Shown piece by piece: positions 6,954-14,898 of a DNA stretch of 20,074 bases; positions within the stretch are counted from its first letter, which is position 1, and each line of letters opens with the position of its first letter. The notes below the pieces were generated by a model. The model was not told the DNA's origin. It saw only the letters and a list, made by a program, of their open reading frames with translations, and did not search any database. A program made the translations under genes and the position numbers. This DNA is from a virus, in IMG/VR virus record IMGVR_UViG_3300011113_000082, positions 1 to 20,074 of that record. One strand, 5' to 3'.

Positions 6954-8984
6954 TTAGTAAAGTTTAATTTCACAGGCATCTGTGCTGCAATATGCTTCAC
7001 CCTGTGCTTCTAGATTGTCTATCCCATCATAAATTGCAGACCAATCAATCTTTGCAATTTTACCAACATAAAAGTTATATTCTTCTCTGGTTATTTCATT
7101 GTATGGCTGTTGTGGATAAACCTCATTGCCCATAGGTAAGAAAGAAACTGCTTTAAGTTGACCCTCATACATATGTAATGCTGGTGCAACATGCTTAGTT
7201 TCTGTTTCTTTGTTAAATGACAAGGTTACAGAAACTCCATTATCAGACCAATATTTTTGAGCAGTTGCTGCCAAACCAATTTTTTCAAAAAGGCTTACAT
7301 CTTTTTCAGATCTTGGATGTCCAGATGCTATTGGGAAATATACTACTGAAGTATTTGCTGAAACTAGGTCTGCTTCAACTTTATACCCTGCTGCTTTAAA
7401 CAGATGAAGCATTGGATCTGTATTTCCAAACCTTACAGCACGAAGATAGAATGGTCCTCCAGGACCCCAGTGAACTCCAGGAGTAGCACCAGAAAGTAAT
7501 GATACAGAGCCAGAAGGTTTCACGGTAGTTACACGAATTGACTCACGTACACACAACCATTCTGAATATGAATGATCGTATTGACGAATCTTTCCGTACC
7601 CTTGATCCATCCACTCACGTAATGCTGGCATACCTTTTGTATCTGCAAATGATGCAATACCTGTTAAAGATGTTCCAATACGACGATTACGTTGCATAAT
7701 TCCATTTGTGGTTTGCCAATGTGTTGGAAGAAGCGTTACTGCTTTTCCATAAAGGTAAGCAAACTTTAATGTACGTAAGAAATCTTCTTTATCTTCATGA
7801 CGATTTAAATGAACCTCTACTAGCGTACAAAGTTCGTATGATTCTAACGGTTGCTCTGCACAAGGATTAAAACCCATAACACGAGAATCTTTTCCATCTG
7901 CTGGATCTGCAAGTCTTCCAAAGTTACGTGCAACATCTAACCAAATAAATCCTGGCTCTCCGTTGTTTGCAATTAAATCAACATAATCTTCATACTTTGT
8001 TCCAACTTCTGCAGCAATGGAGTTGTTTGACATCCATGCCCATCCTGGTTTTTCTGGATCGTATGAGTTTCTTTCTGGAAATATCTCTGCATTTTTAAGA
8101 TTAATAAAAGTTTCATCTCCTGGCAAACCAAGTGCTAAAGTAGCAGAGCGACGAACGTTACCAGAAACAACGCAAGTGCCAATAAGATTAATAATATCTA
8201 CAATTGCTCTAGAGTCTAGTTTTTCTCCTGCTCTACCGCCAATAACTTTATCTATTCTTTCATGTAGTGCCTTTAATGGCTCTGGACCACTAGCAACCCC
8301 GCCAAACCCTTTTATAGGGGCACCTAGAGGACGGATAAGGTCATAGTTAAACTTCTGAATAGCCTGATTAGGACGTAGGTATGAGTTTAATAACATTCTT
8401 ACAGAATCTACCCAACCTTCACGAGTATCTGGAATGTCCCATACATTTTCTGGTTCTGTTGGGGCAGAGATAATGATTTCTTTATCTTCACCTATTGTGT
8501 CAAAACCTACACCAATACCTAACATTAAGGCATCCATTACCCAAGCAAATAAAGCACCTGGATCATTACGATCAATATCACGAGTAGATACCATAGCGCA
8601 GTTTTGAAGAGAAGCGGAATTACGTTTTTCCATAGTCATCTGAGTTCCAAAAGCCCAAAGACCACGGCCAGGAGGTGTCCACTTTAGGTTAAATAGACGA
8701 TCATATGCTTCCTGAGCAGATTTTTGGGCTTTATTATCATTCCATGGTAAACGGTTTTCTTTAGCATGATTTTTTTGAACTGAGTACATTCCTTCAATTA
8801 CACGCTTACAGACTTCAAACCATCTTTCTTTTTTACCGTCTTCTTTCATTCTTGAGTAAGTGCGTATAAAGGTGATCTCGCCAAGAGAGTTTGAACCAGC
8901 ATCTGAAAATCCAAATGGTGGTTGTACGTCTTTATATTTTGCTACGAAGTCTTCCAGTAAACGAAAAGAAAAGATGTCTGACAT
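6954..8984 (-). CDS. nrdJ: Class II (adenosylcobalamin-dependent) ribonucleotide reductase, monomeric triphosphate type
   Basis: The product is 676 residues. It reduces ribonucleotides to deoxyribonucleotides using a thiyl radical generated from adenosylcobalamin. The N-terminus (PPFGF, TYSR, WTPPGRGLWAFGT) matches the monomeric Lactobacillus leichmannii RTPR type. Catalytic residues are in place: Cys129 (LQNCAMVS), the radical Cys375 and Glu377 in NPCAEQPL, and Cys386 eleven residues later, the same spacing as Cys408/Cys419 in the L. leichmannii enzyme. The C-terminal redox pair is Cys666/Cys671 in YCSTDACEIK. The family is usually a little over 700 residues, so this one is compact but appears complete. 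It opens the cobalamin cassette, has GGAAA before its ATG, and has its own promoter just after a terminator, so it is controlled apart from the fibre genes. No NrdR box or cobalamin riboswitch is visible. Confidence 0.95.
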   Translation of the reverse strand: MSDIFSFRLLEDFVAKYKDVQPPFGFSDAGSNSLGEITFIRTYSRMKEDGKKERWFEVCKRVIEGMYSVQKNHAKENRLPWNDNKAQKSAQEAYDRLFNLKWTPPGRGLWAFGTQMTMEKRNSASLQNCAMVSTRDIDRNDPGALFAWVMDALMLGIGVGFDTIGEDKEIIISAPTEPENVWDIPDTREGWVDSVRMLLNSYLRPNQAIQKFNYDLIRPLGAPIKGFGGVASGPEPLKALHERIDKVIGGRAGEKLDSRAIVDIINLIGTCVVSGNVRRSATLALGLPGDETFINLKNAEIFPERNSYDPEKPGWAWMSNNSIAAEVGTKYEDYVDLIANNGEPGFIWLDVARNFGRLADPADGKDSRVMGFNPCAEQPLESYELCTLVEVHLNRHEDKEDFLRTLKFAYLYGKAVTLLPTHWQTTNGIMQRNRRIGTSLTGIASFADTKGMPALREWMDQGYGKIRQYDHSYSEWLCVRESIRVTTVKPSGSVSLLSGATPGVHWGPGGPFYLRAVRFGNTDPMLHLFKAAGYKVEADLVSANTSVVYFPIASGHPRSEKDVSLFEKIGLAATAQKYWSDNGVSVTLSFNKETETKHVAPALHMYEGQLKAVSFLPMGNEVYPQQPYNEITREEYNFYVGKIAKIDWSAIYDGIDNLEAQGEAYCSTDACEIKLY

Positions 8985-9029
8985 AATATTTCCAACTTTC
9001 TAATAAAAAATATAATAAGTACTTTAAGA

Positions 9030-9058
9030 ATTATAAAGTAGTGTTAAGTATATCACAA
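9030..9058 (-). promoter_or_regulatory. Sigma-70-like promoter for the nrdJ cobalamin cassette
   Basis: The minus strand reads TTGTGA (9058-9053), a 17-base spacer, then TATAAT (9035-9030). It lies just after a terminator and 46 bases before the nrdJ ATG. The spacing is ideal. This is unlike the extended -10 type used elsewhere in the window. Confidence 0.65.
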
Positions 9059-9061
9059 ATT

Positions 9062-9093
9062 TAAAAAGAAAAACACGCTTGTTTAGAGCGTGT
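9062..9093 (-). terminator. Intrinsic terminator after the large tail fibre gene
   Basis: ACACGCT (9073-9079) and AGCGTGT (9087-9093) form a perfect 7-bp stem with a 7-base loop. In the minus-strand transcript it is followed by a T-rich tract (TTTTCTTTTT). It separates the fibre operon from the cobalamin cassette. The stretch from 9094 to 9176 is very AT-rich and holds nothing I can name. Confidence 0.85.
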
Positions 9094-9176
9094 AAATCTT
9101 TAGTTTACAGTTAGTGCTTTAATTTTTAAAAAGTATTAATAAAAAATTAGATTAGTACTTTTATTTTAAATAAGTG

Positions 9177-10991
9177 CTATGCACCAATTAGCATAAATTC
9201 GCTAAATGCTGCTCCACCACCTGCTGCGCCCCAAGACAAAGCGCCAGAACCATCTGTTTTTAAGAACTGACCACTTGAACCATCTGCTGAAGGAAGTGTC
9301 CAAATTCTGTTTGCAGTTACAGTTCCAGGAGCCTTAAAACCAACATAGTTGCTTGAGTCTGTATCTGCTAATCTAAGTTCTGCTGTAGCATTAAGAGTAA
9401 GTGCAGTTGTTGCTACTGGACTAGATAAAGTTGGAGAAGATGCAAATACAAGTGATCCAGAACCAGTTTCATCTGTTATTGCAGAAGCAAGGTTTGCAGA
9501 TGATGGTGTTCCAAGGAATGTAGCAATACCAGTTCCAAGTGATGTTATTCCTGTACCGCCGTTTGCTACTGGCAGTGTTCCAGTAACACCAGTGGAAAGA
9601 GGCAAACCAGTTACATTTGTCATTACACCAGATGCTGGAGTTCCAAGTGCTGGTGTAGTTAATGTTGGAGATGTTAATGTTTTATTTGTAAGAGTTTGTG
9701 CGGTATTTAAATCTACAGTTGTTGCAGTATTAATACTAAATGTTGTTCCAGTTAGTGTTAATCCTGTACCTGCTGAGTATGTGCCTGCACCAGAGAATTG
9801 GGTAAACTCAATATTGTCTGAGCCAATAGTTGTTATAACGTTTGTTTGTACCCAGCCAGTTTTTCCGTTTACTGTACCAGCCTCTACGAAAATAAAGTCT
9901 CCAGCATCTACTTCTGGACTTGAGTCATAATCTGTTGCACGATCTGGAGTGCCAGATGCTTTAACTACATAAACGCCGTTTTCTGTTTTATTTGTTTGAT
10001 TTTTTACAAGAATGCGATTACCTGTTGCTAATGTTACTCCATCAAGAGTGTCGCCATTTTCAAGGGCACTTGCTAATGTAACATTTGCTGTTGTAGCAGC
10101 CTGTACTGCAGCATGAACGTTAAGTCCTGCTGTTGCAGCGTCTACATATGCTTTTGTAGCAGCATCTGCATCTGCTGTAGGAGTTCCAAGACCTGTGATC
10201 TTGTTTGTTCCCATTGCGATAGCACCAGTCATTGTACCACCAGCAAGTGCTAATTTGGCTGCAAGGTCTGTAGTTAGGTCAGAAATCTTTGATTGAGCAA
10301 TTGCAGCAGAAGCGTTAATATCATCATTTGTAATTGTTCCATTAACAATCATTGTACTTGTTACGGTACCACTATCACTAGTTGTAACAACTCCTGCTGG
10401 AATATCTGTTGTTAAAGCAATTGTGCCTGTGCTAGTTGGAAGAGTTAATGTTGCAGCACCATTAGTAATAGATGAAATTACTGGTGTTGTTAATGTTTTA
10501 TTTGTTAAAGTTTGTGTTGCGCTGTCAAGAACAATTGTTCCTGTAGCATTTGGAAATGTAGCAGTGCGGTCTGCTGTTGGGTCTCCTGCAGAAATTGTAA
10601 GTTCATAAGCATCTGCTGTAGAGCCTTCCATTGTAATTGTTGAAGTAAATACACCAATATCTGTGATATCTGAAAGATTTCCAGTTGTAATAACTGTACC
10701 ACTTGTATTTGGAAGAGTAATTGTACGATCAGCAGTTGGGTCTGTTACCTGTAACACTGTTTCATAAGAGTCAGCGGTAGCACCTTCAAAAGTAATGCTT
10801 GAACCAAAAGCAGGATTTACTGTTGAGTTAATATCAGCAAAGTAGTCTAGGTCTGCCCAGTGATTTGTTCCATCACCAATTTTAAATTTATTTGTATCTG
10901 ATTCCCAACCCATTTCACCAGCATTTAATACTGGGTTTGCTGATGTCCATTGCGCTGCAGTACCTCTGCGTTGCTGCATTCTGGTTGCCAT
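9177..10991 (-). CDS. Large tail fibre protein with structural-repeat shaft
   Basis: The product is 604 residues. It opens with the phage fibre N-terminal motif [15 protein letters not shown], then [17 protein letters not shown], a common attachment segment. The shaft has repeats of [12 protein letters not shown] type and LTNKTL type, then a block at residues 256-421 ([42 protein letters not shown]) shared with the fibre at 11507-13474. The C-terminus has [15 protein letters not shown] and ends FMLIGA, like the smaller protein at 16616-17047. There is no signal peptide. The role is probably receptor binding as a trimeric fibre. It has an AAGGAG ribosome site and an extended -10 upstream, and is followed by a terminator, so it ends its operon. 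A long antisense open frame inside it is a codon-bias shadow. Confidence 0.88.
   Translation of the reverse strand: MATRMQQRRGTAAQWTSANPVLNAGEMGWESDTNKFKIGDGTNHWADLDYFADINSTVNPAFGSSITFEGATADSYETVLQVTDPTADRTITLPNTSGTVITTGNLSDITDIGVFTSTITMEGSTADAYELTISAGDPTADRTATFPNATGTIVLDSATQTLTNKTLTTPVISSITNGAATLTLPTSTGTIALTTDIPAGVVTTSDSGTVTSTMIVNGTITNDDINASAAIAQSKISDLTTDLAAKLALAGGTMTGAIAMGTNKITGLGTPTADADAATKAYVDAATAGLNVHAAVQAATTANVTLASALENGDTLDGVTLATGNRILVKNQTNKTENGVYVVKASGTPDRATDYDSSPEVDAGDFIFVEAGTVNGKTGWVQTNVITTIGSDNIEFTQFSGAGTYSAGTGLTLTGTTFSINTATTVDLNTAQTLTNKTLTSPTLTTPALGTPASGVMTNVTGLPLSTGVTGTLPVANGGTGITSLGTGIATFLGTPSSANLASAITDETGSGSLVFASSPTLSSPVATTALTLNATAELRLADTDSSNYVGFKAPGTVTANRIWTLPSADGSSGQFLKTDGSGALSWGAAGGGAAFSEFMLIGA
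9729..10226 (-). repeat. Fibre block paralogous to 12011-12514
   Basis: This roughly 166-codon segment encodes the same domain as the block in the fibre gene at 11507-13474. The match is clear at protein level, for example LENGD(T/V)(L/I)[16 protein letters not shown], with drift elsewhere. Boundaries are by eye. Confidence 0.75.
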
Positions 10992-11014
10992 TTTTACTCC
11001 TTATGCTTATTCAT

Positions 11015-11023
11015 ATTATAACA
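11015..11023 (-). promoter_or_regulatory. Extended -10 promoter TGTTATAAT before the 604-residue fibre gene
   Basis: TGTTATAAT lies 23 bases before the ATG at 10991. The leader carries AAGGAG. The box is in the short gap after the stop of the upstream gene. Confidence 0.5.
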
Positions 11024-11028
11024 GATAA

Positions 11029-11487
11029 TTAGTTGAAATTATCTATTGCTACTCCGCCATCGTATGTTGCTTCAAACTCTGACGTATTATATAATCCTGC
11101 ACTTACTAAAACTCCAGGCTCATTATATGCACCACCACTAATGAATGTACTAACAATTAATCCAGTACCATCAATAGCAGTATCGTGAATGTGATCCTGC
11201 AATATTTCTGCATCTTCAAGTGTTGCAATTGGAAGCCATTGACTGCCATAATAAACATGTACACGTTCTGTTAATGTATCAAACCATAAATCTCCATTTT
11301 CTGGAGATACTGGAGGTGTTCCGCTAACAGGAAGTTGTGGAGAGCCTACTGCGGTATCTACATATGCTTTTGTAGCAGCATGTTGATTTTCAGTAGGAGT
11401 GGCAACTGTGACTGTTGATCCAAAGATTCCGCCTTCGGCTACGTTAATGCCGTGCTTTACTCTGAAGTCTTTATTTACTGTTGCCAC
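11029..11487 (-). CDS. Small tail fibre/baseplate protein with shared MATVxKDFRVK start
   Basis: The product is 152 residues from a GTG start with AGAGG upstream. Its N-terminus MATVNKDFRVKHG is nearly the same as that of the large fibre at 11507-13474 (MATVVKDFRVKSG), suggesting both dock on the same partner. It then has HAATKAYVD, a fibre-repeat motif, and SPENGDLWFDT followed by VYYGSQW, seen in many phage tail proteins. The C-terminal 50 residues look beta-rich. It lies between two large paralogous fibre genes, so it may be an accessory or trimmed fibre. The function is inferred from motifs and place only. Confidence 0.8.
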   Translation of the reverse strand: MATVNKDFRVKHGINVAEGGIFGSTVTVATPTENQHAATKAYVDTAVGSPQLPVSGTPPVSPENGDLWFDTLTERVHVYYGSQWLPIATLEDAEILQDHIHDTAIDGTGLIVSTFISGGAYNEPGVLVSAGLYNTSEFEATYDGGVAIDNFN

Positions 11488-11506
11488 TTCTGACCTCTAT
11501 TCTTAA

Positions 11507-13474
11507 TTATGCTTCAATATATGTTTTGTGTACTTTTACAGAAGTATCTGATGCTGCAGCAGTCACTAGAAGACGAACATTGCCACCATTATAGTCAGCG
11601 TCTGTTGTTCCTAATTGAGCATTGCTAATAACATCTGCATACTCTGTTAAGTAAACGTTATTTGATCCATCTACAGTAACTAAAACTTCAATTACTTCAA
11701 TGTCTCCCGCTTTTTTCATCTGAACAATATATTTTGCAGATGAGTAAGTGCTTGCTGACCATGAGTCAACTACTGTTGCACTTGTAGAAGCAGTAGCAGT
11801 AGCAGTTCCAAGTAGTGCATCTGTAAGAGTTACAGATCCTACTGTTACACCGCTAAATGTTGGTGTTGCTCCTGAATGTAAATCTTGTGGGCCAGATAAT
11901 GTAATTGCACCAGTTGATGCAGTTGCACTAATTTGATTTGCTGTACCAGTAATTGAAAGAACACCAGTATTTGTAACAGCATCTGAAGAGATACTAATAC
12001 CAGTTCCAGCATTAACACTTAAAGTATTTCCTGACTTAGCAAGACCATCACCAGCAACAACTTGTCCCAAACCAGTAAATTGTGTAAATGAAAGTTCGGT
12101 TGTTCCAACTGTTACTGTTCCATTATTTGTTAATGTCCATCCAGAATCTGCGTTTACTGTTCCTTCTTCTACGAAAACAGCAAAACTTGCAGTAATTTCA
12201 GCACCTGAGTCTGCATCAGTTGAGCGAGTTGGTGCCCCAGAAGCGTTTACTGTATATAGACCATTTTCTGTTGCGTCTGCTTGGTTTTTAACAAGAATTC
12301 TATTTCCTGTTGCAAGTGTAACTCCATCAATTACATCGCCATTTTCTAAACCAGAGGCTAGTGTTACTGCTGCAGTTGTTGCTGCACGAACAGATGGCTT
12401 CCAGTCAATTCCTTGAACAGCAGAATCTACATATCCTTTATTTGCTGCATCTGTTGCATTTGTTGGTGTTCCAAGACCTGTAATCTTGTAAGTACCCATA
12501 GCAACATCGCCAGTTGGTGTTCCAACAGCATTAAGGGCAAACTCTGATGGATCTACAGAAATTGCTCCTGAAGAATCGTCATAATCAAGACCATTGCCAA
12601 CGTTATTACCAATAGCGTCTTGTGCTCTTTCATCTGTAAACCATAAATTGGTTGGTGAGCCATCTTCAGAAATATCATCTGTGTAAAGCGTTAAAGATCC
12701 ACCTAGTGACAATGAACTTGAGTTGATTGTTACTGATGAGTTTGTAAGTTTATTGTTTGCAATTGATCCTGCAAGCATTGTGTTTGTTACAGATCCAGTG
12801 TCTCCTGTAGTTACTACAGTACCTGTTACATCTGGAATTGTAATTGTACGATCTGCTGTAGGATCTGTAAATTGAACAGTAGTTTCATGTGCGTTTGCAG
12901 TTGCACCCTCTACGGTAAATGCGCCATCTGAAAGATACAATCCAGAAACGCTTGGTGATGTTAATGTTTTATTTGTAAGAGTTTCTGTGCCATCAATTGT
13001 CGCAAAATTTGCATCTGTTAAAGCAGTATTAAATTCTGCAATTGTTCCTGATACTGTATTTGAACCAAGAGCAATTGTTTTATTTGTAAGTGTGTCTGTT
13101 GTATCACGAAGAACAACCTGTCCAGTTGCATCAGGAAGTGTGATTGTTCTATCTGCAGTTGGATCAGTTACCTGAAGAACTGTTTCAAATGCATCTGCAG
13201 TAGCGCCTTCAAAAGAAACGCTTGTCTGGAATACTCCGACTGGTTGTGTTTCTTTCCAGGCAATTCCATTTGTGGCATTTGAGTCTGCTGTGAGAACGTA
13301 GTTATCTGTTCCAACGGCGAGACGAGTTACGGTATCTGCTGCTGAAGCAACTAATAAATCACCTTTGGCGTCTACTAATGCTTCTGTTAATATGTCGTGG
13401 TTGTTTACAGTTGCGGTTGATCCTTCAACTATAAGCCCCGATTTTACTCTAAAATCTTTTACTACGGTTGCCAT
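11507..13474 (-). CDS. Large tail fibre protein, paralogue of the 604-residue fibre
   Basis: The product is 655 residues. It starts MATVVKDFRVKSG, has DPTADRTIT(L/I)PD repeats at about 103-116 and 203-216 and LTNKT repeats, then a block at residues 321-488 shared with the neighbouring fibre. The C-terminal domain, about 565-655, contains VDSWSAST, AKYIVQM and LTEYADV and resembles fibre ends seen in cyanophages; a diverged copy makes up most of the protein at 13490-13936. It has a strong AAGGAG site 5 bases before the ATG. It is probably a trimeric receptor-binding fibre. The mosaic make-up points to past recombination among fibre genes. The specific receptor cannot be read from the sequence. 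Confidence 0.87.
   Translation of the reverse strand: MATVVKDFRVKSGLIVEGSTATVNNHDILTEALVDAKGDLLVASAADTVTRLAVGTDNYVLTADSNATNGIAWKETQPVGVFQTSVSFEGATADAFETVLQVTDPTADRTITLPDATGQVVLRDTTDTLTNKTIALGSNTVSGTIAEFNTALTDANFATIDGTETLTNKTLTSPSVSGLYLSDGAFTVEGATANAHETTVQFTDPTADRTITIPDVTGTVVTTGDTGSVTNTMLAGSIANNKLTNSSVTINSSSLSLGGSLTLYTDDISEDGSPTNLWFTDERAQDAIGNNVGNGLDYDDSSGAISVDPSEFALNAVGTPTGDVAMGTYKITGLGTPTNATDAANKGYVDSAVQGIDWKPSVRAATTAAVTLASGLENGDVIDGVTLATGNRILVKNQADATENGLYTVNASGAPTRSTDADSGAEITASFAVFVEEGTVNADSGWTLTNNGTVTVGTTELSFTQFTGLGQVVAGDGLAKSGNTLSVNAGTGISISSDAVTNTGVLSITGTANQISATASTGAITLSGPQDLHSGATPTFSGVTVGSVTLTDALLGTATATASTSATVVDSWSASTYSSAKYIVQMKKAGDIEVIEVLVTVDGSNNVYLTEYADVISNAQLGTTDADYNGGNVRLLVTAAASDTSVKVHKTYIEA
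12011..12514 (-). repeat. Fibre block paralogous to 9729-10226
   Basis: This roughly 168-codon segment encodes the domain with [16 protein letters not shown] and FTQFTGLG. It is the partner of the block in the 604-residue fibre. Boundaries are by eye. Confidence 0.75.
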
Positions 13475-13489
13475 CTTTTATCTCCTTGG

Positions 13490-13936
13490 TTAGGCCTTTA
13501 ATCCCATACGCATATAGCGTAGAGTTATAGGTGTACTTCCCCCCACAGGAACCACAGTTAATGAAACTGTATCCCCAGCCTTTGAAACAGAGATGGTGCC
13601 AATATTCCCATCATTTTCAATAGTGCCATATTGACTAACAGATACATCTGATCCATCATTCAATATTGTTAATTCTGTAACAGCGTACTTATTAGCACCG
13701 CCTGCTACATATTTAATGGAAATCATATATTTCATTGATCTCCACTCGCTTGCGGTAAAGTTATCAAAAACAGTTGAATTTTCAATTCCGTTGATTGTTA
13801 ATTCATTATTACCATCTGAACCAAGATCTGTAGACCTAGCAGAAGTACTATCAATTAAATCTTCATAGTTCTCTTGGGTTGGTCTATCACCAGTTTGAAA
13901 CAGGGCCTTAACGTTTGCTGTTGATATCTTTGCCAT
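13490..13936 (-). CDS. Short fibre-like protein with TGDRPTQ head and fibre C-terminal domain
   Basis: The product is 148 residues. The N-terminus has the phrase VKALFQTGDRPTQENYEDLIDS, met in many phage fibre and tail proteins. Residues 54-148 (FDNFTASEW, KYMISIKYV, YAVTELTI, LRYMRMGL) look like a diverged copy of the C-terminal domain of the next gene's product. It may be a separate short fibre or a tip protein. The ATG has no ribosome site; TGATATAAT ends 6 bases upstream, so it may be leaderless. The role is inferred. Confidence 0.8.
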   Translation of the reverse strand: MAKISTANVKALFQTGDRPTQENYEDLIDSTSARSTDLGSDGNNELTINGIENSTVFDNFTASEWRSMKYMISIKYVAGGANKYAVTELTILNDGSDVSVSQYGTIENDGNIGTISVSKAGDTVSLTVVPVGGSTPITLRYMRMGLKA

Positions 13937-13942
13937 ACCGCA

Positions 13943-13951
13943 ATTATATCA
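13943..13951 (-). promoter_or_regulatory. Extended -10 promoter TGATATAAT, possible leaderless start at 13936
   Basis: TGATATAAT ends 6 bases before the ATG. Another TATAAT lies 8 bases further upstream (13951-13956). No Shine-Dalgarno lies between box and start. Confidence 0.45.
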
Positions 13952-13958
13952 TTATATG

Positions 13959-14300
13959 TTAAAGTATATAGTTAGAAAAACCAATTATTTGAATACCGAT
14001 TCCAGGTGGATTTGCTGGATCATATCCTTCAATTCCAATATTGCTCAGGGTAAGTCTAAATGGTAAAACCGATGTAGGTGTAATAACTTTTGCATAATCT
14101 ACTTTTACTATATTTAATATTGTTGGTTTTAAGTCTACAATGGTTGAGGGGTTTGCAAGAGTTGTTGCAGCAATTAATGCTCCAAATGCAATATTTGAAA
14201 GAGTTGAGTCAAAAGGTTTTATATTTGATAAGGTTTTTGTTGATTGTATATCTTCAATATTTATGGTATTTGAAATATTGTTAATGGTTGTTATAGCCAT
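13959..14300 (-). CDS. Hypothetical tail-module protein
   Basis: The product is 113 residues, rich in Ile, Thr and Asn, starting MAITTINNISNTINIED. It has no signal peptide, and the pattern of short hydrophobic strands suggests a beta-rich fold. I recognise no family. It has AGGAG 8 bases before the ATG and starts just after the stop of the BppU-like gene, so it is cotranscribed with that adaptor and the fibres that follow. A structural role is a guess from context. Confidence 0.7.
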   Translation of the reverse strand: MAITTINNISNTINIEDIQSTKTLSNIKPFDSTLSNIAFGALIAATTLANPSTIVDLKPTILNIVKVDYAKVITPTSVLPFRLTLSNIGIEGYDPANPPGIGIQIIGFSNYIL

Positions 14301-14302
14301 TA

Positions 14303-14752
14303 TTATGACTCCTGGTCTGTAATCTCACCTATCATTGTCATTTCACCTTGACATACCGTCCAAACACGAGTAGCATCAGATAATTGAACATCAAATACAT
14401 CGCCAGTTCTTAACTGCTTTGATTGTGCTGGGGAAAGGGTAACCGTAAACTCTCCTGCATCGTCAAACTCTGTTGCATAAGGAGTTAATGTAAATAATAA
14501 ATCATCTCCAACGTTATCAGAGTATCTTCTAAAGTCTGCATGAATATCCCAACCAGTGACATCTCCGCTTTCTTCATTAGTATAGTCTAGTGGGTTACCA
14601 AGATCGTCTTCTACATAAATTCTAAAAGAAGCACTGTCTCCTATAACTACCGTCCAATTTACAAGTGGTGGTATATTACCAAGATTATATGTTGCTGGAG
14701 CCGTTGGCTGAGGCGACATTGCGGATTCATTAGGATTACGATATTGTGCCAT
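14303..14752 (-). CDS. BppU-like (baseplate upper protein N-terminal) adaptor, copy 3
   Basis: The product is 149 residues. After a Pro-rich start it has WTVVIGDSASFRIYVEDD, GNPLDYT, GWDIHADFRR, LSPAQSKQLRTGDVFDVQLSD and WTVCQGEMT. This is the pattern of the small Ig-like domain found in baseplate upper proteins, which anchor receptor-binding proteins to the baseplate. Two further copies are at 18137-18481 and 19325-19723. It heads the second adhesin block. TGGTATAAT ends 9 bases before the ATG with no ribosome site, so translation may be leaderless. The family call is by pattern and the adaptor role is inference. Confidence 0.75.
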   Translation of the reverse strand: MAQYRNPNESAMSPQPTAPATYNLGNIPPLVNWTVVIGDSASFRIYVEDDLGNPLDYTNEESGDVTGWDIHADFRRYSDNVGDDLLFTLTPYATEFDDAGEFTVTLSPAQSKQLRTGDVFDVQLSDATRVWTVCQGEMTMIGEITDQES

Positions 14753-14761
14753 AATCTAATC

Positions 14762-14770
14762 ATTATACCA
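14762..14770 (-). promoter_or_regulatory. Extended -10 promoter TGGTATAAT for the second adhesin block
   Basis: The sequence GTGGTATAATG here is also found at 18496-18506 before another BppU-like gene. It lies 9 bases before the ATG at 14752. It is divergent from the plus-strand promoter at 14818-14847. Confidence 0.6.
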
Positions 14771-14816
14771 CTAACTAATAATAAAATAAAAAATATTTTT
14801 AATTTTATGCGGGGTA

Positions 14817-14835
14817 TTTGACTCAATAAGTCAAA
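14817..14835. promoter_or_regulatory. Operator-like inverted repeat over the -35 box of the transglycosylase gene
   Basis: TTTGACT and AGTCAAA form a perfect 7-bp inverted repeat with a 5-base centre. It covers the -35 hexamer of the plus-strand promoter, so a dimeric repressor bound here would block transcription. A binding protein is not identified. Confidence 0.5.
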
Positions 14836-14847
14836 GAATGGTATAAT
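14818..14847 (+). promoter_or_regulatory. Promoter of the plus-strand secreted lysozyme-like gene
   Basis: TTGACT, an 18-base spacer, then TATAAT inside TGGTATAAT. It is the only promoter in the window with both a good -35 and an extended -10. Transcription would start near 14854. Confidence 0.8.
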
Positions 14848-14853
14848 TAATGT

Positions 14854-14874
14854 ATGCTACCTACTTGGTAGCAT
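14854..14874 (+). other. 5'-end hairpin of the transglycosylase mRNA
   Basis: ATGCTACC and GGTAGCAT form a perfect 8-bp stem with a 5-base loop, at the predicted 5' end of the transcript. It could protect the RNA or take part in attenuation with the hairpin at 15019-15041. It is followed by AGGAGG at 14884-14889. Confidence 0.7.
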
Positions 14875-14898
14875 TTGTTCTCTAGGAGGTATTTTACA

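Noticed and set aside
8985-9060. Cobalamin riboswitch or NrdR box before nrdJ
   Set aside because: The leader after the predicted start is under 45 bases, far too short for a cobalamin riboswitch, and no ACA...TGT type NrdR pair is seen.
9349-9930. 193-codon plus-strand open frame opposite the large fibre gene
   Set aside because: A shadow caused by codon bias in the Thr/Val/Ala-rich fibre. The minus-strand frame is longer, has a ribosome site and shows family motifs.
14854-14871. Five-codon ORF (MLPTW) in the 5' hairpin of the transglycosylase mRNA
   Set aside because: Too short to judge, and its bases are fully explained by the perfect stem-loop.
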